A stretch of DNA of 40,632 nucleotides from Phycisphaerae bacterium (GTDB taxonomy: Bacteria; Planctomycetota; Phycisphaerae; Phycisphaerales; SM1A02), in the NCBI GenBank assembly GCA_018656645.1, contig JABHZL010000040.1, forward strand, positions 1 through 40,632, in the 5' to 3' direction. Every line of letters begins with the position of its first letter. The first letter of the stretch is position 1. The position numbers and the translations under genes are program-made. Positions 7,898 through 15,892 of the stretch are shown one piece after another. A model generated the notes under the pieces. That model saw only the letters and a program-made list of their open reading frames with translations, was not told the origin of the DNA and ran no database searches.

Positions 7898-8922
7898 TGT
7901 GAACCTCCTGCGTGGGCAAAACACAGTCCTGCAACTGTTGTCCAAGTTGGTCCACTCGCTAGTTCCTCTGCGCCTCTGATCCATGCAGATGGGTCTGCTA
8001 TATAACCTTCCAACCCCAGCGCGTTGGCGACCGAAGAACACAATTCTGTTTGTAGTGCTCCGCTACCGCAAAAAACTAAGCGATCAATTGCTCGCTCAGG
8101 AAACAATGTACTGTGATGACGAATACAACCACGAAGTTCTTCAACGAATGCGGTATCATTGAAATTTGCACCGGTTTGGCACGTTTCAGCCAAACCACGT
8201 GGCAAAATATTTTCTCGTCGTTCAAAATTACTGCCGTTGTCACCTGCCCGAATCAGCGCTGGTGTTGAAGACCACTGTTGTTTAGCAACAGGTGTTGGTT
8301 TGAATTGCAAAGAGCTAGCAACAACAAGATTCATGCCGTGTGCAATCATTGCAATGGTTTGTTTTTTATCCAAATCGACAACCATTGACGTTATCGTTTC
8401 ATCTCCATCGCGACGGTATAGTTTGTCGAATGCACGTAACGTTGCGTGTACTGGAACTGTAACTCTACGCACATCCATTCCTGCACGTTCAACAGTGGAT
8501 ACGCACCTGTCAATAATTCCATGAGAAACACCTACGCAAAGCAGTTCTTGTTGCAATTTTGCATTTGGCCCACCTCGAATACTTGTAAAAATGGGGAGCT
8601 GCCTGATTGAAGCACTGCTCCATGCTTCATTTTGTCCACAAAGTTTTTGCACCACCTCATCTTCGTTTGCATCGTAATCAACTCGAATGTGCCTAAGGAG
8701 TATTTCTGAAGAAGGAACTGAGACAACTGCAGCGCGAGAGTTAAAACACGCTGTTGCCTCCTTTAATCCGACATCATCTGTAGATAAAACTTCAAATGAG
8801 GCATCAAGAGCAAAATCATGTTCACCGCTTATTTGCATTAAACGAACGACATCATCATTGCCAAAATGAATCGCTACCGGTGGTTTGGTAGATCTAAGAG
8901 AACATCTATATTGAAATCCCAT
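7894..8922 (-). CDS. pilM: PilM-like actin-fold protein
   Basis: A cytoplasmic actin/HSP70-fold protein of 342 residues, recognised by SSEILLRHIRVDY near residue 75 (the PilM 'P...v..r.i..P' strand), a VVDLDKKQTIAMIAHGMNLV phosphate-binding-like hairpin (about 175-195) and a final VFCGSGALQTELCSSVANALG helix typical of PilM/FtsA folds. PilM binds the PilN N-terminus and couples the ATPase to the platform. ATG 8922 is preferred, but an in-frame GTG at 8940 would add six residues; neither has a clear ribosome-binding site. It is the first gene of a five-gene cluster with 4-bp overlaps throughout. Sequence divergence from model PilM proteins is large, so position supports the call as much as sequence does. 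Confidence 0.72.
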   Translation of the reverse strand: MGFQYRCSLRSTKPPVAIHFGNDDVVRLMQISGEHDFALDASFEVLSTDDVGLKEATACFNSRAAVVSVPSSEILLRHIRVDYDANEDEVVQKLCGQNEAWSSASIRQLPIFTSIRGGPNAKLQQELLCVGVSHGIIDRCVSTVERAGMDVRRVTVPVHATLRAFDKLYRRDGDETITSMVVDLDKKQTIAMIAHGMNLVVASSLQFKPTPVAKQQWSSTPALIRAGDNGSNFERRENILPRGLAETCQTGANFNDTAFVEELRGCIRHHSTLFPERAIDRLVFCGSGALQTELCSSVANALGLEGYIADPSAWIRGAEELASGPTWTTVAGLCFAHAGGSQ

Positions 8923-9023
8923 AGTGATTGCAATCGGCACCCGTATGGTCTATCTGAAGCCTTGGGCGTATTAACAGGTAGGATTATGTGGTTTATTGGG
9001 ATTCATCCGCTGCATATATAGAT

Positions 9024-10658
9024 CTACCGAATAAAGCGAACTGATCCAAAATCTGGAATGATCGGAAAGTTTCCTAACCGGAACGCTGATGGCCAATACA
9101 CACACCATGCCTTGCCTATCAGCAAATCTCGGTTCACTAAAAATGGCGCCGTATCGATTTGCGCAGCAACAAATTCATCAGGATTTCCCCAAAGCCGGCC
9201 ATCCGAGGAATATGTACTGTTATCACCGGCCATCATGAATTGATTAGGTCCCAAAACTGCGAGTTTATCTGGGTGCGTCCCAAAAGCTGGAGAACCAACC
9301 TCTACAAGTTTTTCATTTCCGGACATTGTTGGATTTTTTGTTGCGCTAGATTGAAGCAGATCGCTTCGATAATATAAATCATGATCAACTGACACCCTAC
9401 TCATCGTAAAGGGAGCATTTTTAAAATGCCACGATAATTTCGGTGCCGCGCCGCCACGACCAGCAATCTCTTCAATCGGTACAGACTTATCACTCTTTGT
9501 TACCAACCGTAGACGTTCTTCCGGACCGTAGTCATAGAGCATTTCTCCTACTCGTTGATTATCAATATACATGGCCAACATTTGATCCACATGCCAAAAC
9601 TCTACGCGTGTTGGCTTGCCTACACGAAAAGGATCAATGTCAAATTGCAATGTTGTGAGCGAAGACGGATCGCCATCAAGTTGTTTTGCCAAAGTTACTT
9701 TTGACCCAGCAATGCTCCACTCAAAAATATGCCCAACTGCATGAAGTTCAAGGCCTACAACCAATGCGTTTCCCTGTGGAATGATAGTTGCACCTACGCG
9801 AATGTCTGACATTGGTTCTTGTTCTTGACCTCTCCGAGATAACAACAAGTTATATGAAAGCCAATCATCAATTGGCATTTTCTGATTATCCCACAATAGC
9901 CTTGCTTCTCCCCCATCGCACTTCCACGTTCGTCCATCAATGTTCCAGTCTTTTTCTGGCAATGCACGCCATGGCGGCCCCTGCCAAGGGTGAGGTAACG
10001 CAAGTTTATCTGTGGGGATGGCATCACTATTTGAAACAGAACTCCAAATTGATTTTTGTACGTGTTCTGGTTTTCGCTGTATGGCAAACTGGCCGTCACC
10101 TTTTTTTGCAAAAATTTCTCCATCGGCAATCCATATCGTTTCGTTTGGCAAACCGATCAGCCGTTTAATGTAATTCGCTGCAAGCCCTTGTGTGTCTGTA
10201 GGATTTTTGAAGACAACAACATCGAACCGCTCAGGTTCAAAGAAGGGGTACAACATTTTTAATACCAACACTCGATCGCCACTACGAGGAATAATTTTTT
10301 TTGCCTCTGTAGTTGGCAACGGCATCGTTCTCCCCAACAGTGGATCGACAAAACGTTCTGGCCCAATATTGCGTTTGGTGGCAAAGCCGACAGGAAAATA
10401 CTTTCCCGTCTGATCGCTATGTTTTAGCAAGTGTTGTCCAAGCAGGGTTGGAGCCATTGATCCTGTTGGAATTACAAAACCCTCAACGACAAATCCTCGA
10501 AACACCATTGCCAAAACAAACGCCACAACTAACGATTGTGTGGTTTTTATAGCGCCAGTTTCTTCTTTTTTCTGCGTTGTATCTAGATGCGGCACATCGC
10601 TTGCGTTGTTTGGTTGTAACAAGCCAGTATTTTTTTCTTTAATGTCTTTCATTTGCAT
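9024..10658 (-). CDS. lepB: Signal peptidase I with a large internal insertion
   Basis: Inner-membrane Ser/Lys peptidase of 544 residues that removes signal peptides from Sec substrates. A transmembrane helix (QSLVVAFVLAMVFRGFVVEG, 41-60) leads into box B, IPTGSMAPTLLG, with the nucleophile Ser67. GDRVLVLKMLYPF and FDVVVFKNP precede box D, YIKRLIGLP, whose Lys165 is the general base. Box E, MAGDNSTYSSDGRLWG, lies near residue 495. Between residues of about 190 and 480 is an insertion of nearly 300 residues whose end (VEFWHVDQMLAMYIDNQRV) looks like a LamG/concanavalin-type beta-sandwich. The usual length is 200-330. Two start Met codons (10658, 10652) are possible. It follows the RicT-like gene by 12 bp and probably shares its transcript. 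Confidence 0.92.
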   Translation of the reverse strand: MQMKDIKEKNTGLLQPNNASDVPHLDTTQKKEETGAIKTTQSLVVAFVLAMVFRGFVVEGFVIPTGSMAPTLLGQHLLKHSDQTGKYFPVGFATKRNIGPERFVDPLLGRTMPLPTTEAKKIIPRSGDRVLVLKMLYPFFEPERFDVVVFKNPTDTQGLAANYIKRLIGLPNETIWIADGEIFAKKGDGQFAIQRKPEHVQKSIWSSVSNSDAIPTDKLALPHPWQGPPWRALPEKDWNIDGRTWKCDGGEARLLWDNQKMPIDDWLSYNLLLSRRGQEQEPMSDIRVGATIIPQGNALVVGLELHAVGHIFEWSIAGSKVTLAKQLDGDPSSLTTLQFDIDPFRVGKPTRVEFWHVDQMLAMYIDNQRVGEMLYDYGPEERLRLVTKSDKSVPIEEIAGRGGAAPKLSWHFKNAPFTMSRVSVDHDLYYRSDLLQSSATKNPTMSGNEKLVEVGSPAFGTHPDKLAVLGPNQFMMAGDNSTYSSDGRLWGNPDEFVAAQIDTAPFLVNRDLLIGKAWCVYWPSAFRLGNFPIIPDFGSVRFIR

Positions 10659-10670
10659 GCCGTGTGCAGT

Positions 10671-11948
10671 TTACCCTGAACCTTCACCGGAACTATTCTT
10701 CGTATTTCCGGAGTTCCCAGAGTTTTTGGTGGGTCCTGGGGCTTCGGGGGTTCCGGGGGTTCCGGGGGTTCCGGAGTTACCGCCCTTCTTTCGACGGCGT
10801 CGACGTCGTTTTTTCTTTTTTGGTGCAGAACCTTCTGATTTTTCTTGTGGTTGAGAACTCGGTTTCTTCGTACCATCCTTTTTTGCATTGCCTTTGCCAC
10901 GACGGCGACTGCGTTGCTTTCTATTTTTTTGCGGTTTTTCTGTTTTCTCGTAAACGGGTTTCTCAATTTCCTCCCAAGGACGGGGACAAGTCTCTGGATC
11001 GCTAAGTTCTTCGAGGGGAACTGCGATTTGTCTGTTGTCGTGTTCAAGGAGAACGAGCACCAACTGGGTAATAATTTTTCCGTCAAGAACAATGCCTGGA
11101 CCTTCTGCAGTGCCTACTCGAGTTTTTCTATGAGGAAGTTTCTTCTTTAACTCCCTATATGTTTGATCTTCATACCGCAAGCAGCACATCAATCTGCCAC
11201 ACCGCCCAGAAATTTTCTTTGGGTCCAATGTTTGTTTTTGCTGCTTTGCAGAACGCATTGAAACTGGGGTCAGAACTTTCAAAAAACTTTTGCAACAACA
11301 GTGTTGCCCACATTTTTCATAATCCGCAACCAATCTAGCTTCATCACGGGAGCCAACTTGACGCATTTCTATGCGAGTCGAATATTTTTTTGCAAGATCT
11401 TGCACAAGACTACGAAAATCTACGCGGTCTTCAGACTGATAGTAAAAAGTGAGCAACTCCTCCCCAAGTATTGGTTCAACTTCTACCATTTTCATAGCAA
11501 GTCGATGCTCTTCAATCATTTGCCTTACGGTTTTGAGGTATTCATTTACTTTGGCCTTCAACGTATCCATTCTTGATAGGTCTTCAGAAGTTGCGATACG
11601 CAGAACACGCCCGTTTGTATGAAATGGGAATTTGTTTCCACCAGAATTTTCAATATAACCCAACATCTCTTCTCTAGAAACTGATTTTCCACATCCTGCA
11701 TTCGAGCAAGTTGTTGTGAGGAGATCTACCAACTCTGTTCCTCGATGTGTGCGAGCAACTAGCTTTGAACCACAACCAGCGCGAATATCACTTGCTGGTT
11801 TGTACTCGCCGACCTCACGCATTGAACCAAATCGAACCACCATCGTTTCTGGTGCTTCGAGTGCCTCGAGTTGCTCTTCAAGAGTCAAGCCATCACGTTT
11901 AGATGGATCTTCATCTGCTTCAAAAATCGGCAATGGAAAAATAGACAT
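10671..11948 (-). CDS. PSP1 domain protein, RicT/YaaT-like
   Basis: Protein of 425 residues. The PSP1 core spans roughly residues 130-320: FYYQSEDRVDFRSLVQDLA, a cysteine cluster (Cys213, 217, 218, 219), then SGRCGRLMCCLRYE (Cys250, 255, 256) and PHRKTRVGT. In Bacillus, RicT forms a complex with RicA and RicF that carries Fe-S clusters and controls RNase Y-dependent mRNA processing and sporulation; no RicA or RicF homologue is visible here. Three extra cysteines (59, 81, 86) lie in an unusual N-terminal region that could bind a metal. The C-terminal 100 residues are a K/R-rich tail followed by GTPGTPGTP and NSG repeats encoded by 9-bp DNA repeats. RNA binding by the basic tail is an inference. 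Confidence 0.8.
   Translation of the reverse strand: MSIFPLPIFEADEDPSKRDGLTLEEQLEALEAPETMVVRFGSMREVGEYKPASDIRAGCGSKLVARTHRGTELVDLLTTTCSNAGCGKSVSREEMLGYIENSGGNKFPFHTNGRVLRIATSEDLSRMDTLKAKVNEYLKTVRQMIEEHRLAMKMVEVEPILGEELLTFYYQSEDRVDFRSLVQDLAKKYSTRIEMRQVGSRDEARLVADYEKCGQHCCCKSFLKVLTPVSMRSAKQQKQTLDPKKISGRCGRLMCCLRYEDQTYRELKKKLPHRKTRVGTAEGPGIVLDGKIITQLVLVLLEHDNRQIAVPLEELSDPETCPRPWEEIEKPVYEKTEKPQKNRKQRSRRRGKGNAKKDGTKKPSSQPQEKSEGSAPKKKKRRRRRRKKGGNSGTPGTPGTPEAPGPTKNSGNSGNTKNSSGEGSG
10742..10776. repeat. 9-bp in-frame tandem repeat in the RicT-like gene
   Basis: About three and a half copies of the unit ttccggggg, reading on the minus strand as GGA-ACC-CCC and coding for Gly-Thr-Pro. The tract is far more GC-rich than its surroundings and shares the 13-mer ggggttccggggg, in the same reading frame, with nusG near 18541-18580. 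Confidence 0.8.
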
Positions 11949-11972
11949 GTGTATTGGTACCGCGTTACAAAT

Positions 11973-12001
11973 TCACGAAACTACGTCAAATGAGTTCGTG
12001 A
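11973..12001 (-). terminator. Hairpin downstream of der
   Basis: TCACGAA (11973-11979) pairs with TTCGTGA (11995-12001), and two further pairs form across a bulge. It begins one base after the der stop codon on the minus strand, a position that suits transcription termination. The trailing sequence (AATTTG) is only weakly T-rich, so read-through into the RicT-like gene is possible. Confidence 0.45.
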
Positions 12002-13513
12002 TCAATCTTTAAAACTGTCGTCAGGGAGGGTTTCATCTCCATCAATCACCTGACCAACCGATGGGTTTGTACGCGTAAGCGATTCTATTGTAGCGGTTCG
12101 GCCATCTTGTTTGAGTTCTTCAAGCGTTTTTCGTTGCCGTTTTGTAAAGAGAAGCCGAATTGGCACTTCGCTAAAGGGCAATTCCTCGCGAAGACGGTTC
12201 ATCAAATATCGTTCATATTGCCCTTCAAACATGTCTGGTTCGTTTACTACTATGGCAATAGTTGGTGGAGAGACTGCGATTTGCGATACATACAAAAGTT
12301 TGGCAACTGATCCCAAGCGTGACGAAGGACCACGGTCTTTCAAAATGGTCCGCATGACAGCGTTTAGCTTGCCAGTCGATTCTCGATGTATGGACTGCGC
12401 CTTCAGATTAAATGCCATGGCGACAGTGTCTTCAACACCCTCTCCTTCGTGAGCGCTGATAAATACAATCGGTGCATAATCAAGCCCACGTAATTCTTTG
12501 GTGAGGTATTCCAAATAATCCTCAGGGGTAACACCTTCATCCACAAGGTCCCACTTGTTTACAACAATAACTGTTGGCTTGAATTGTCTTTGAAGTTCTG
12601 TTGAAAGTTTTTTATCAACTTGGGAAATTCGCTGTGTCGCATCAACCAACAACATTGCTACATCTGATCGACGGATTGAATTTAACATTCGTCTGTATGC
12701 GTAATATTCAATATCATCAGAAAAACTTTTTTGTTTTCGAACACCAGCCGTATCGATCGCTGTCAAAATTTTTCCATCTATTTCGAATTGCACATCGACA
12801 GCATCTCGAGTCGTTCCAGCGATTTCAGAGACAATCACTCGATTCTCGCCAGCGAGCGCATTTATAAATGAAGATTTGCCTGCATTTCGTTTTCCAACAA
12901 TTGACAGACGCATTTCGTCTTGTTGTTGGGGAGTTTCGCTAACCTCTCCAAGTCGTTCCCAAAGCGTGTTCGAAAGTGAAATGATTCCATGTCCACTTGT
13001 TGATGAAACACAAAGCACTTCTCCTAAACCAAGCGCGGCTGCTTCGTGTCCATGTGATTCCCAGCTTCGCGAGTCCACTTTATTTGCAACAACGATCGTT
13101 TTGGACGCAGCCCCAGATCGACGCAGCAATTTTGCAACAGTTTCATCAAGTGGTGTAATGCCTGATTGTGCATCAACCACAAACAGAATAAGTTCTGAAC
13201 GATCCATTGCCTCGCGAATTTGTGCTTCAATATCTTCAGTGAGTTCGCGAAGGTCGCATCCTGCATCGTCGATGTGTTGGCCCTCGACTACATATACACC
13301 CCAGCCACCTGTGTCGTGAATTTCAGCGAAACGGGCAGGTGTATCCTTAGGCGTCTTCTTAGGAGGGTCAATCTCAAGTACCACACTCACTCGATCGCGA
13401 GTGACACCTGGCGTTGGATCAACGATAGAAATACGCTTGCGGGCAAGGCGGTTCATAAGGCTGGATTTGCCAACATTTGGCCTTCCAACAATAGCTACTC
13501 TTGGCAGAGACAT
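12002..13513 (-). CDS. der: Ribosome-assembly GTPase Der (EngA)
   Basis: Protein of 503 residues with two tandem G domains and a C-terminal KH-like domain, acting in 50S subunit maturation. Domain 1: GRPNVGKSSLMNRL near residue 9, TPGVTRD, DTGGW and NKVD. Domain 2: GKRNAGKSSFINAL, AGTTRD, DTAGV and NKWD. The KH part ends with VPIRLLFTKRQRKTLEEL. The G1 loop of domain 2 reads GKRNAGKS rather than the common GRPNVGKS, but its Lys and Ser are kept. A 40-residue tail follows the KH domain. Start MSLPRVAIVG at 13513 is chosen because a longer frame adds 30 residues that no family member needs. The gene is divergent from gmk. Confidence 0.95.
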   Translation of the reverse strand: MSLPRVAIVGRPNVGKSSLMNRLARKRISIVDPTPGVTRDRVSVVLEIDPPKKTPKDTPARFAEIHDTGGWGVYVVEGQHIDDAGCDLRELTEDIEAQIREAMDRSELILFVVDAQSGITPLDETVAKLLRRSGAASKTIVVANKVDSRSWESHGHEAAALGLGEVLCVSSTSGHGIISLSNTLWERLGEVSETPQQQDEMRLSIVGKRNAGKSSFINALAGENRVIVSEIAGTTRDAVDVQFEIDGKILTAIDTAGVRKQKSFSDDIEYYAYRRMLNSIRRSDVAMLLVDATQRISQVDKKLSTELQRQFKPTVIVVNKWDLVDEGVTPEDYLEYLTKELRGLDYAPIVFISAHEGEGVEDTVAMAFNLKAQSIHRESTGKLNAVMRTILKDRGPSSRLGSVAKLLYVSQIAVSPPTIAIVVNEPDMFEGQYERYLMNRLREELPFSEVPIRLLFTKRQRKTLEELKQDGRTATIESLTRTNPSVGQVIDGDETLPDDSFKD

Positions 13514-13519
13514 TCCGCC

Positions 13520-13528
13520 ATTGTACCA
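13520..13528 (-). promoter_or_regulatory. Candidate extended -10 promoter for der
   Basis: TGGTACAAT on the minus strand fits an extended -10 box (TGn followed by TACAAT). It ends only six bases before the chosen ATG, so a transcript from it would be leaderless or nearly so. No good -35 hexamer is seen at 16-18 bp. Low confidence. Confidence 0.3.
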
Positions 13529-13595
13529 GAGCAGGAGTGTTCGATGCACCCTCATAGAAGGGTCATCCAATGGCAAACTGCGATACACTCTCCAA

Positions 13596-14195
13596 ATGCC
13601 CACAACGAGTACACGAGGTGCTTTGATCGTTATTTCTGGCCCATCAGGAGTTGGAAAGACGACGATCGTCCATAAAGTTAAAGAAGAACTTGACGCAATT
13701 TTTAGCGTTTCTGCAACAACTCGTCCAATAAGTGATCGAGAAACCGATGGGGTGGATTACTACTTTATTACTCCAACTCGTTTTGAAGAAATGGTGCAAA
13801 CTGGTGCATTTCTTGAGCATGCTGAAGTATTCCACTGTCATCGTTATGGCACGCTAAAAGAACCAGTAGAAAAAGTGCTCGAAGCTGGAAAATCGATGCT
13901 CCTTGATATTGATGTTCAGGGTGGAATGCAGGTGCACAAGAATATGCCAGAATCCTTACGGTTTTTTATTCTGCCTCCAAGTGAAGAAGAATTGTTCCGC
14001 AGGTTAACTGCAAGAGGCCGCGATGATGCAGATTCTATTGAACGTAGATTTTCTGAGGCCAAACAAGAAATCAAATTGGCAAGAGAAAGTAATGCGTATG
14101 ACTTTTTTATTGTGAATGACAATCTTGATCTAGCCGTTGCAGAAACTGTAGCTATTATCAAAAAGTGTCAAGATACTGCACAATCCACGCCATGA
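13596..14195 (+). CDS. gmk: Guanylate kinase
   Basis: Cytoplasmic enzyme of 199 residues that phosphorylates GMP to GDP with ATP. P-loop GPSGVGKTT (15-23). The GMP-binding segment is present: VSATTRPISDRETDGVDYYF, then FLEHAEVFHCHRYGT, with LLDIDVQGG as the Walker B-like strand. The lid RLTARGRDD follows. Start ATG 13596 gives MPTTSTRGALIVISG, the normal N-terminus; an upstream frame that would overlap der is rejected. A TACACT box at 13584-13589 lies just before the ATG and could be its -10. The last four bases overlap the next gene as ATGA, so translation of the secreted protein is probably coupled. Confidence 0.96.
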   Translation: MPTTSTRGALIVISGPSGVGKTTIVHKVKEELDAIFSVSATTRPISDRETDGVDYYFITPTRFEEMVQTGAFLEHAEVFHCHRYGTLKEPVEKVLEAGKSMLLDIDVQGGMQVHKNMPESLRFFILPPSEEELFRRLTARGRDDADSIERRFSEAKQEIKLARESNAYDFFIVNDNLDLAVAETVAIIKKCQDTAQSTP

Positions 14196-15826
14196 AATCT
14201 TTTTGTAAATGTTGTATTGCGGGTGTATGGCTATTTGTATCTTCTATTTCTTTTGCTATTCCTTTAGATTCAATCGTTCCGAAAAACACTTTTCCAATCG
14301 CCCCAAAAGGCGGTGTCCTTATGGTTCGATTGCTAAGCAATGAGCTTGGTGATGAATGGCCTCCAACAATACCTGTTGTTTTTGAAGATGGCACATCAAG
14401 CCAAGGAGTTGTTGGTTGGATTGAAACAAAAGAGTTTTCTACTGGGTGGACAGATGAACGTGTTTTTATTCGACCAATTGCTTCTGCAGATTCAACAGAG
14501 TCGATTCATCCAAGAGACACTATTACTGGGCCTGTTCTCTTGATCGAACTTCCTAGTAACGGAGATGGAGCAATATACTTTGGTGGTGGAAGCGTTGTGC
14601 CTAGGTGGATGGATCTTCCAGCAGAATTACCAAGTTTTGATTTTTCCAAATCAAACTCAACTACTGCATTAACATTCTCAATTGCAAATGATTTGCCTCC
14701 AACAAACGCTTTGCATTATTGGCGCTGGGTATTGCTTGCATCGAAGAACAACGCGGCCCCTCCTGCGATTCCACAAAGAACTCTTGTTGAAAAACTTGCT
14801 GCACAACATGGAGAGCATTTATGGAGAATTGCATTTCATAACATCTTCGCTGCTAGCCGAGGTGTTGGTGCAGAGTGTCTAGATCTTCTGACCGATACGT
14901 CTCAGGATAACGAGCACGCATTTTCCTGTTGGGTTGAAAGCCAAGCCGCACTAGAAGAATTGCTTGGCATTTTGCTTGATGAAGGTTTAACAAGTAAACA
15001 GTTAACGAGTCGATCGCTACGGTGGTGTGATGCGCAATCTCGATCATTGTTTTGGTTTACTTCGTTGTATGGCTCATCAGTAACAATGAAAGTTACGAAT
15101 AGCAATCCCGAAATCAGCCTTTGCCAACTCGCTTGGGATGGGGAAAACGAAGTGCCTCTAGCATTTGAAATACCTGCCCACGAAACTATACGGATGACTT
15201 TGGTAAGACCAAAAGCGTTGGACCTTTCTATTTTTGGACCGGTCGTCACCCCTCAAATGCAAAAACTGATCCTCAGCATGCCAAGTGGCATTACAGAAAT
15301 ACCAATAGAGAATGGTGTAACGAAAGCAAAACCACCGTGGATCAAACTTCCAACACTTATGCCAACGTGGACACTGTCCTCGCTTCGACACGGCCGTGCG
15401 AGGCGAGTTGCTCAACATCAACAAACTGATGTCGAAGTACGATATGTCATGGGCAACTGGGAGATTTTTATTACCTGCAAAGGTGGCAACACTCATTCAA
15501 GCAATGGTAAAGAGGCAATCGCTTTGCATTTTTCTGAGTTTGAAGAACCTGTTGCGATTTTGCCCACATCGGGTTTTCGATCTGATTTTCCAGTTTTTAC
15601 CAAAATAACTGATTCTGGGTGGAATGCTCGAGTCGTTGTTCCAGACTCACTCATTGTGGGTGGAAAACTTTCTTTCTCTGTAGTTCGCACGCACGGAGAA
15701 AACGATAACGTCGAAACATCTCCATTGCCCTGCGTACCGTGGGATATTCATCCAGCACCATTTGTTATTGATACAACACAATGGAACGCGATCGAAACCA
15801 TTCCTATTACCCCAGATCCCGAATAA
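14192..15826 (+). CDS. Unknown secreted protein, 544 aa
   Basis: I do not recognise this protein. From the ATG at 14192, overlapping the gmk stop, it starts MKSFCKCCIAGVWLFVSSIS followed by FA, a signal peptide with cleavage expected after SFA. The mature part is rich in beta-type sequence, Thr, Ser, Trp and Pro (for example PRWMDLPAELPSFDFSKSN and PLAFEIPAHETIRMTLVRP), with no transmembrane helix, catalytic motif or C-terminal aromatic of a barrel. Its middle (about 180-300) is more helical. It may be a periplasmic or surface protein specific to this lineage. Coupling to gmk probably reflects shared expression, not function. It ends 66 bp before the convergent outer-membrane gene; that gap contains the palindrome TGGCGCCA and nothing else I can name. 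Confidence 0.7.
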   Translation: MKSFCKCCIAGVWLFVSSISFAIPLDSIVPKNTFPIAPKGGVLMVRLLSNELGDEWPPTIPVVFEDGTSSQGVVGWIETKEFSTGWTDERVFIRPIASADSTESIHPRDTITGPVLLIELPSNGDGAIYFGGGSVVPRWMDLPAELPSFDFSKSNSTTALTFSIANDLPPTNALHYWRWVLLASKNNAAPPAIPQRTLVEKLAAQHGEHLWRIAFHNIFAASRGVGAECLDLLTDTSQDNEHAFSCWVESQAALEELLGILLDEGLTSKQLTSRSLRWCDAQSRSLFWFTSLYGSSVTMKVTNSNPEISLCQLAWDGENEVPLAFEIPAHETIRMTLVRPKALDLSIFGPVVTPQMQKLILSMPSGITEIPIENGVTKAKPPWIKLPTLMPTWTLSSLRHGRARRVAQHQQTDVEVRYVMGNWEIFITCKGGNTHSSNGKEAIALHFSEFEEPVAILPTSGFRSDFPVFTKITDSGWNARVVVPDSLIVGGKLSFSVVRTHGENDNVETSPLPCVPWDIHPAPFVIDTTQWNAIETIPITPDPE

Positions 15827-15892
15827 ATTTCACACAAATTGTAATCGTAGAAAAGCACAAGGTGGCTTGGCGCCAGATAATTACATCGATCT

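Noticed and set aside
10742-10776. Insertion-sequence remnant or phase-variation tract that would shift frame
   Set aside because: Units are exactly 9 bp and stay in frame, and there are no inverted ends or transposase remnants.
10664-11005. Plus-strand open frame with GFRGFRGFR repeats
   Set aside because: It is the mirror of the Gly-Thr-Pro repeat in the RicT-like gene on the minus strand, whose family motifs are clear.
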